Origin: Anaeromyces robustus
Taxonomy: Eukaryota > Neocallimastigomycota > Neocallimastigomycetes > Neocallimastigales > Neocallimastigaceae
Length of the DNA: 23,451 bases
NCBI GenBank assembly: GCA_002104895.1
Contig: MCFG01000613.1
Coordinates: forward strand, 1-23,451
Direction: 5' to 3'
This document shows positions 16,546 to 23,451 of the stretch, piece by piece (the first letter of the stretch is position 1; every line of letters begins with the position of its first letter). The notes beneath the pieces are model-generated. The model was not told where the DNA came from and did not search any database. It worked only from the letters and a program-made list of their open reading frames with translations. The translations under genes were made by a program, and so were the position numbers.

Positions 16546-19500
16546 CTATTTTTACTACCTAATATATCTATATTACTTATACTATTATTACTACTTTTAT
16601 AACCCTTAACAATATTATTTATTCTATTATCCACACTAGGGTTATTACTGGTCCTAACTAAACTATTAAAAAGACTATCTAAAAAATAAAAAAAATTTCT
16701 ATCTAGATCAGAGAAGTGATCAATACGAAGATTTTTAAATAAGAAACAATTTATAAACCAATGATCAATTCTCTGATAACTGTCACAATGGAAACAACAT
16801 GAACAACAATTAGGACAAGAATTATTAATCATTTTAGCAGCTTTTGCAACTCTAGCATCAATTTTATATCCACATCTTGCCCTAAGTATCCACCGAAAAC
16901 CTTTGCTATATTCAGGAAATTCTAGATTAAGCTTTAAGTAACTTCTTGATTCTTCAAATTTGTACATTTTATAAGTTCTAGCTTTAATTGATTTATCACT
17001 GTTCATGTCTCTGTCCCAATAGAATTCCATAATTTCTTTAGTAGAGGATGAAATATTGTTTAATTTATCATTTAATATTTTACTTTCTTTGTCCCAAGTC
17101 CATTTTCTTGTTGTAGCAACATTATTAACTATCTTTGAGATAATGCAGTTGGAGTCCTTCCACTTATTAAAACATCTAACCTGAGCTAAAGCACATTTAC
17201 CAGAAAGTGGAGGAATATTGAGTTCTTTTGAGATGCAATAAATAGAAACAAAAGAATTAGGTTTCGAGTAGCCTAAAATCCAATAAAAACCTTTGTTAAT
17301 TATTGTTTGTGTAGAACTAGTATTGTTTTTGTTAGAACCAAGCAAAGGCGCGTAATAGGAAACTTGTCCAATAACTTTTGCAGAGAATAAAGTTCTTTTA
17401 AGAGGAATAGGAATCAGATCATTTTTTAAAAAACCCTGAATTGAAAACAAAGCCTTACTAACTTTATTTTTCATTTTACTAATAACGAATTTTAAATCTA
17501 GAGTTTTGTGAAAGGGAATACCAAGGTAAGTATAACAATCTGTTTTAGGGATTGCGATTCCTGTTAAATAAAAGGTAGGGTCCTCTCTAAGAATATATTC
17601 CGAATTTTCATGTCTAACAGCTAATGTGCCACATTTATTAATTCCAAAAGTCATCTCGTTGTCCTTAGCCCATTTACCAACTAAACGAAGAAGTTTGTTC
17701 ATACGAGATCTACTAGGGGCACAAAGAACAATATCATCAGCAAATAATCCTCCACAACAATATTCAGTATCTATTTTCACACCATTATGCAGGCAATCGT
17801 TGAAGATGTCGTTGATAAACAAATTAAAAAGTATAGGAGATAAGGGACATCCTTGTCGAACTCCTTTAAGTATTCTGAAAGAATCGGAAAATTGTCCATT
17901 AATTTTAACACAAGCTTTGGAAGACAGATATAGGTTCTCCAAAAATTGAAAGCATTTTCCTTGTATACCAAAAGTATAAATTTTCGACAAGATGTTATAT
18001 ATGGGCACAGAATCGTAAGCTTTTTTAAGATCCAGAAAAGCTATATAAGTATCTTCCCCTTTGAATTTACGTCTTTGACAAATAGAAAGAATAGAGATAT
18101 AAAGACTAATACATTCTTCCTTATTCCGAAAGCCAAATTGTTCTGGTCTGATGAATCCATGACTTATACCATATTCAGAAATTCTAGAAGCAATAATTTT
18201 CGAAAGAATCTTAATACCATTATTGATAAGTGAGATACCACGATAGTTATCACAATTAGAAAGATCGCCTTTTTTTGGAATAGAAACAATGGATGCATTA
18301 TTCCAAAAAATAGGAAAATCACCATTCCAAATACGATTAATTAAGAAACAGAAACAACTAAGACCAGCCGGAACATAGGAATCATTATTTACAGAGTCAT
18401 TCGAAGAGGAATCAGGAATTAAAGCTTTATAAAATTCAATAGGGATACCATCGGGACCTGAGGCTTTAAAGTTAGGGATAGAAAGGATGGCCTTTTTGAT
18501 TTCTTCAATGCTGATATCTTGGTTAATATCCCATACTATGTTATTTCCACTCTTTATACGATTAATAGCGGGAGAATTCTTCCAGAATTTTTTATTCATG
18601 CTATGTCCAGTAGAGTCATAACTAAGTTTCTTATAATAATTGCACCAAACATCTAATTGATCTTTAGTACTATACACTAAGTTATCTTGGTGGTCTCTGA
18701 TAGGATGAGGTATAAATAACTCCTGATTGTTATTTTTAATATTCTTCTTAATCCATGACCATGATTTTCTGCTGTCATTTTTTAAGGTAGCCTCGCAGCC
18801 TACTTTAATCCAAAATAAATAGTTTTGTCTTCTAAATTCATTACATTTTTTATGAATAGATTGGCATAATTTATTATAAGATGCAACAAGGATAATAAAT
18901 TGATTAGGTTCATAATCCAAATGGCTCTTTTTAATTTGTCGATACTTCAAGCTTTTGATTCTTTGAAGACAGTAAATATTACGTGACATATGGAACATTG
19001 ATTTCCTAATTTCAGTAGAAGATGTAATTTCAAGGTCCTCTGCAATTGAATTAGAAGTATTAATAAACTTATCAACTAGATCATCAATAGAAAGAGAAGG
19101 ATTATTAAAGATCTCATTATTTAAAATAGCAAACTTGTTATTGTCAACAATATCGTTTTTCATTTCCTTACAGCGAATTCTATTCCATTGAACAACCTTT
19201 TTTGGGTGAGTAAAGGAGAGATCAACAAAATTTTTCTTACAATATACTAACATTGGTTTATGATCAGAGACTGGGTGATAATCAATAAAGGAAGCATAAG
19301 ATATAAGGTTCAACATTTTATAATTAACCAAAGCATGATCAATATCTGAAGATAAATTACCTTGAACCCAAGAGATTCTTGAACTATTGAGAGGTAAAAT
19401 TATCCAACCATTAATCGGTGATATTTTTTCTTCAAGGTCCACTGTTTTCATGTTAAAATCCCCAACAAGAATAGAAGCATGATCACGATGAATATTAAGC

Positions 19501-20084
19501 CAATCAATAACTTCTGCTAAAGCACACTTCACTTGTGTAGAATGAGAGCTGACAGGGATATATACATTTCCAACAGAGCATTTAGAGTCGTATATATTAT
19601 AATTAGTTAAGGAAATAATGTAATTAAATGAATTCTCTTCAAGTATTGCTTGACAAGATTTATGATAACCTAAAAATAAACCTCTCATGCCTGGAATACT
19701 ATCAACGGCTCTTCTAACAAAATATCGGTAATTGGGAATAGTGACTTTACATGGTTGACTACTATTGGCACCAGAACCGTTCTTTGTTTCTTGAAAACAG
19801 AGAAAAAGAGGTTTGAATAATGTGATAAAGTATTCGATACTATCTTTCTTTTCGTGGTTCCATCCATTGGTATTCCAACTGAGACAAAAAGTAAACTTAT
19901 CTTTGATAGAATTAAGAGTGTTGAGATTAGAGTGTATACTAACTAATGAGTTGCGTTGGAAAGAATCTGAAGTATTAGATTGTGAGGATGTTGTAGTAGA
20001 ATTACTTTGGTTATTAATTGAATCATTTAAGTTTGTTGTAGAATTTCTTTGGTTATTGATTGAATCATTTAAGTTGTTGTAGAC
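16542..20084 (-). pseudogene. LINE endonuclease-reverse transcriptase polyprotein (main frame)
   Basis: The open frame runs from 20084 to the stop at 16542. The first internal Met is at 19688, but the endonuclease begins earlier. Endonuclease motifs in order: SWNTNGW, CFQETK, VGDFNM, SDIDHALV and SDHKPM, which is a complete exonuclease-endonuclease-phosphatase fold signature. RT motifs in order: NYRGISL, EQFGFR, FLDLKKAYDS (motif A), GVRQGCPLSP (B), LFADDIVLC (C, with the catalytic FADD), INKCGTLAV (D) and TYLGIP (E). A C-terminal CPNC...HCDSY...HWFINC cluster matches the CCHC-like motif of many LINEs. The catalytic residues look intact. What is broken is the junction to the N-terminal part (one missing base in a 42-bp repeat) and the last ~100 codons. 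It acts by nicking the target and copying its own RNA in place. Confidence 0.9.
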
Positions 20085-20162
20085 TTACTTTGGTTATTAA
20101 TTGAATCATTTAAGTTTGTTGTAGAATTACTTTGGTTATTAATTGAATCATTAAAGTTTGTT
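19996..20162 (-). repeat. Four 42-bp coding repeats in the LINE
   Basis: Units are at 19996-20037 (42), 20038-20078 (41), 20079-20120 (42) and 20121-20162 (42). Each encodes about LNDSINNQSNSTTN, an Asn/Ser/Thr-rich linker between the N-terminal segment and the endonuclease. The second unit lacks one T (AAGTTGTT instead of AAGTTTGTT at 20071-20078), which is precisely the point where the two reading frames separate. Confidence 0.9.
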
Positions 20163-20539
20163 GAAGGAGAAAATAGTTGATTTCTGATCTGTTGAAGTGA
20201 CCTTTTACGAATATAATGAGTGCAATTACTATACGACAAGCTAGCATTTGAGATATATGATACAAATTTCTTTTTGAAATCATCGAATTTAAAGTCAGAT
20301 GATAAAACTTTGATCCTAAAATACCAACCTCTAGAACACATAGATCGTTTAACTGAAAGAATGTACTTGTTGAATTCCTTAAGATTTGATTCCAGAAAAT
20401 CCATCATATATGCATTGGTCCATGAGTGAAGGCCATTGATGAAGATAATGCTAGTGTTGTTAATATCAGTTCCATAACAGCGGAATCCACGAACAAAAAC
20501 ATTGCTATTTTCGTTACTATTATAAAAATTTCGTACCAT
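20069..20539 (-). pseudogene. N-terminal segment of the LINE polyprotein
   Basis: This 156-codon frame starts at the ATG at 20539. The first ~125 residues (VRGFRCYGTDI..., a GWYFRIKVLS strand-like segment, a basic YIRKRS patch) are of no family I can name. A nucleic-acid-binding role before the endonuclease would be typical. It then enters the 14-residue repeat and stops at 20069-20071 only because of the missing base in repeat unit 2. It was probably the amino end of one ~1330-residue protein rather than a separate ORF1. Confidence 0.7.
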
Positions 20540-21053
20540 TATGATCTATATTTAATATTGATGAAAAAAATAAAAAAAAGTAAAATGAAAGTACTAAACT
20601 AAAAAAAATCGAGTTAAAAATGTAGACTAGTAATAACTGAATGTAAATTTTTTCTTTTTTTTTTTTTCTTTTGTTTAAATTTATCAATTGTTTATCTTCT
20701 TTACTCTATTATAAAAACACTTGTAGAATATTGATAGTTGTTATAAAAATCTCTTTTTTGCGAATGTAAATATATTTGAAATCTTGTAAATTCTTAAATT
20801 CATGAAATTAAAAAAAAGTTAAAGGTGAAGAACTCAAAAATAACTATTCTAAATTCTAATAAAGTATAAGCACATGCTTTTGAGTGAATCAAGCTCATAC
20901 AATAATTAAAGCAATTACAATGGATTCATACAGTGATAATATACAGAAATACATGAAAGGTAAATTTAAAAGAAAATACAAATAATTCATTTCCTGCATA
21001 TCCAACTTATACATATTATTAGAAAAAAGAACAATTATTGAGGAGACTTCATA
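20540..21053. other. Possible 5' UTR of the LINE
   Basis: No open frame is present. The base composition (for example around 20820-21050) is less extreme than the host spacer on either side, resembling the element more than the flank, so a LINE 5' UTR is plausible. The boundary cannot be fixed without another copy. Confidence 0.35.
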
Positions 21054-21141
21054 AAATGCCCTTAACGTCGCCATGTATCGACAGGCATTTACCCTCTTCT
21101 GAGCATTCCAAATGAATGGAAGTACAGGTCCTCAGAAGAGG
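21054..21141. ncRNA. Two consecutive perfect hairpins (structured RNA or DNA)
   Basis: Hairpin 1: AAATGCC (21054-21060) pairs with GGCATTT (21084-21090), with an inner GTCG/CGAC stem (21067-21070 and 21079-21082). Hairpin 2: CCTCTTCTGAG (21093-21103) pairs with CTCAGAAGAGG (21131-21141), 11 bp without error, with an inner TTCCA/TGGAA stem. Only two bases separate the hairpins, and each has an asymmetric internal loop. No C/D or tRNA boxes are visible and the hinge has no H box. It may be part of the LINE 5' UTR (minus strand) or a host RNA. I tried to fold it as an HDV-like ribozyme, as found at the 5' ends of some LINEs, without success. Confidence 0.5.
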
Positions 21142-21763
21142 AAATTTAGATATTATGAATTCGATAAAAATTAAGTAAAGAAAAAAAACTTAAAAAGTAA
21201 ACTTTCTAGACAATCAAGTTTTAAAATAAAATAAAATAAAGTAAAAATTTGAAAATAAATATAAAAATAAAATAATTAAAATATATTTATTTGATATTAA
21301 CACAAATAAAACATTTATAATATTTTTATATTTAGTAATTATTATTTTTTTAATATTTTTATAAATGTTTATTAGGGTTAATATCAAATAATATATATTT
21401 TAAAATATATATATAATTCGTATAATAAATAATATATTAATAATAAAATAATTAAAAAGTTATAGATATAAAAATAGGAAAAGTAAAAATATTAATTTAT
21501 TATTATTTTTTTTATTAAATATATATTTTATTTTACATATTTTATTTATTTATTAATTTGTTTTCTTTTATTATCTTTTATTTCACTTTTATTTTATTTT
21601 TTATTTATTATTTATTACTTTTATTATTTTTACTTTTATTTTAATTATTTTATATATATTTTCTTTTTTTTTTTTTCTTTATTTTTTTTTTTTTTTAAAA
21701 AAAAAGTAAATTTTATATTTATCAGTAACATAATGAAAATTGATTAAGGTTTTAATTGTATAT
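21142..21763. other. A/T-rich spacer, no gene seen
   Basis: Short A/T repeats and T runs (21664-21696). Nothing codes and no structure stands out. It is the 3' flank of the dockerin pseudogene on the minus strand. Confidence 0.5.
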
Positions 21764-22446
21764 TTAGTTCATTTCTTTCATTTCTAAAATACCACACCAT
21801 TCATCATTTTCAATACCCCATTTTGTACCGTCTTCATCAATGTTAATAACTGTTGCATTTGGATTCTTACAACATTTAAATCCTAATTTTGGGCCCAACA
21901 TTGATGTTCATTTATACCACACCAATCACCGTTTTCAACACCCCACATACCTTCATCATCAGCATAAACATATTCAGTTAAATTATTTAAACAACAAGGT
22001 CTTCCGTATTTTTTGGCCCAACATTGTTCTTCAGTTATACCACACCATTCATCATTTTCAACACCCCACATACCTTCATTACAGTATAAACATTTTTAGT
22101 TGAACTGTTTTTACAACAAGGTCTTCCGTATTTTTCAGCCCAACATTCAATATCCTTAATACCACACCAATCATCTTTTTCAACACCAAATTATACCTTC
22201 ATCATCAGTATAAAATTTTCAGTTGAAATATCTTTACAACATTCAATACCGAGTTTTTCAGATTTCATTCAAATTTCTTACAACACCAGGCATCATTTTC
22301 ATAACCCATGCACCTTCATCATCTGAATAGAGAATTCAGTATTGGTTTTACAGCAATTATCTTCTTCTTTGTCAGATTTACAAATATATGAGGCTTAGTA
22401 GCAGCAAATAGACACTGACTAATGATATAATATTTAAAAATTTCAT
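21764..22446 (-). pseudogene. Decayed secreted protein of five tandem fungal dockerin (CBM10) units
   Basis: It begins with ATG at 22446 and a signal-peptide-like MKFLNIISLVSVYLLLL. After that, the units follow the pattern CWA..YG.PCC...(Y/V)..DDEG.WGVEN.(D/E)WCGI. Units 3 and 4 are best preserved (CWAEKYGRPCC and [11 protein letters not shown], followed by [11 protein letters not shown] and [11 protein letters not shown]); units 1 and 2 are eroded and unit 5 ends in [11 protein letters not shown] before a stop at 21764. Such cysteine-rich dockerins attach enzymes to the scaffold of anaerobic-fungal cellulosomes. About seven small indels put consecutive units into different frames (for example within CWAQ-LG in unit 5, at the YT-NEG of unit 3 and after the signal peptide). 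No catalytic domain is present. The 3.2-kb intact VWA frame argues against sequencing error. The longest surviving frame is 21883-22071. Confidence 0.85.
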
Positions 22447-23451
22447 TTTAATTTTATTCTTTTTGTTGAAAAAAAATTAATAAATATTATTATTATTTTT
22501 TGTTACTGATTAATTAAAAATTTTATAATTTTTTTTATTATTTATGTTAAAAAATAACTTATTTTGTTATTTTTTGAAATATTTATGTATGTAAAAAAAA
22601 TAACTTTTTTGTTATTTTTGAGATTTAATGTGATGATTAAAAAAAAAAAAAAAAAAAGCAAGAAAAAGAGGATTCTTTTATATATAAATTCTATTTATAT
22701 AATTATAAAAATTGATATTATTATTAATTATTATTATTATTTTATTATTTTCTTTTTTAATTCTGCATTGTTTATTTATGATAAAGTATAAGATAAACTT
22801 TCATTTTAATAAAGGGTACAATACTTATTATAATGTTAACACAAAATTATAATAGAATTTTTACATAAATTAATTTAAAGAATTTTATTACTCAATAATT
22901 TAAAAATATTAAAAAAAAAAATATACAACCACCACCACCACCACCACCACAAATTCTATTTAATATGGATGGATATTGAAGAATTATTAATAAATAACAA
23001 TAATAAATAATAAAAAGATATTGTTAATAAATAGTAAATAGTAAAAAGTAAATATATAAATAAAAAAAATAAATATTTTTAATAATATGGAATAACAAAT
23101 ATAGATTTTGATTAAAATAATTATCTATTATCCATAATAATGATAATCCTATTTATATATTTATTTATTTATTTATTTATTTATTTGTAATAAAATTATT
23201 TCAAATTTTAATTTCAATATTTTTTTTTTTTTTTTCTTTTAAATTATTCAATTAATAATTTTATTTGTAACTTTTATTAAACTTTCTGAATTTTTTTTTC
23301 TTTTTTAAACGAATAAAATTAAAGAGAAATAATTTTTAATTTACAATAATAATAATAATTAATATAAAAAAAAAATTTTTTTTTTTTTTTTTTAAATTTT
23401 GATGTGAGAGTTACATAAAATAAATAAAAAATGAAATTTAAATAAAATAAA
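22447..23451. other. A/T-rich spacer with microsatellites
   Basis: No gene is seen; the longest frame (22564-22791) is Lys/Ile/Tyr low complexity. It contains an A17-like tract (22638-22656), an (ACC)n repeat at 22928-22950 that is the only GC-bearing microsatellite in the window, and a (TTTA)n tract at 23159-23187. Upstream elements of the dockerin gene should be in the first few hundred bases but cannot be recognised. Confidence 0.5.

Larger units (their letters stand above)
15958..20539 (-). mobile_element. LINE retrotransposon, frameshifted copy with poly(A) tail
   Basis: A non-LTR element lies on the minus strand. In 5'-3' order it has an N-terminal segment (20539-20069), 42-bp tandem repeats (20162-19996), an AP-type endonuclease (~19905-19220), a reverse transcriptase, a Cys/His C-terminal motif, a C-terminal segment in another frame (16462-16223), a 3' UTR stem-loop (16210-16189) and a poly(A) tail seen as T38 at 15958-15995. 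It is clearly less A/T rich than its surroundings, as expected of a mobile sequence. The 5' end is not defined; a 5' UTR may extend to about 21050-21200. I found no convincing target-site duplication. Two frameshifts make this copy probably inactive, yet the long open frames imply a recent insertion. Confidence 0.9.

Noticed and set aside
17626-18233. Plus-strand frames within the RT region
   Set aside because: Shadows of the minus-strand reverse transcriptase, which has complete motifs.
19685-19867. Separate 60-codon minus-strand frame at the start of the endonuclease
   Set aside because: The main LINE frame is open through this region and encodes SWNTNGW and CFQETK, so the other frame is a shadow.
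21054-21175. HDV-like ribozyme at the LINE 5' end
   Set aside because: The nested double-pseudoknot order (P1, P2, P3, P4) could not be satisfied on either strand.
15958-21180. Target-site duplication of the LINE
   Set aside because: Only partial similarities (GATAAAA, AAAGAAA) were found between the two flanks, too weak and A-rich to call.
22564-22791. 75-codon plus-strand frame
   Set aside because: Low-complexity Lys/Ile/Tyr/Phe from A/T-rich DNA with an A tract; no family or context support.

Overview
The window looks like nuclear DNA of an anaerobic gut fungus (Neocallimastigomycota). The intergenic DNA is extremely A+T rich and full of homopolymers and microsatellites. There is a multi-intron gene for a seven-helix receptor fused to an RGS domain, and a broken gene made of tandem fungal dockerin (CBM10-type) units, the modules that assemble the cellulosome-like complexes of these fungi. 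The phylum assignment is inferred from these features and from the intronless, bacterial-like genes. No rRNA or other marker gene is present.

Layout, left to right. 1-2400 is A/T-rich intergenic DNA with a 110-bp fold-back, a convincing C/D-box snoRNA on the minus strand (788-883) and a six-copy ~110-bp tandem array. 2437-3579 (minus) is an intronless tocopherol-cyclase-like gene. 3600-5880 is intergenic, with two snoRNA-like GC islands on the plus strand (about 4425-4500 and 4622-4718); the first carries a 14-nt guide to a conserved 25S rRNA segment. A second tandem array and a T tract follow. 5927-9190 (minus) is an intronless 1087-residue VWA-domain protein. Upstream of it lie an 18-bp stem-loop and a cluster of CACGTG palindromes. 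9191-11842 is otherwise microsatellite-rich spacer.

11843-14831 (plus) is a 7-exon 7TM-RGS receptor gene. I reconstructed it from reading frames and splice sites; it uses two 52-nt exons and encodes 547 residues. 15500-15855 holds several strong G+C-rich hairpins. 15958-20539 (minus, at least) is a LINE retrotransposon with an apurinic-type endonuclease, a reverse transcriptase, a C-terminal Cys/His motif, a 3' stem-loop and a poly(A) tail. It is interrupted by two frameshifts, one of them traceable to a single missing base in a 42-bp repeat. 21054-21141 holds another pair of perfect hairpins. 21764-22446 (minus) is the dockerin-repeat pseudogene. The rest is A/T-rich spacer.

The genes do not form a pathway. 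The likely biological roles are an isoprenoid-chromanol-type cyclase possibly acquired from bacteria, an adhesion or scaffold-like VWA protein, G-protein signalling, and a dead cellulosome component beside a decayed retroelement.
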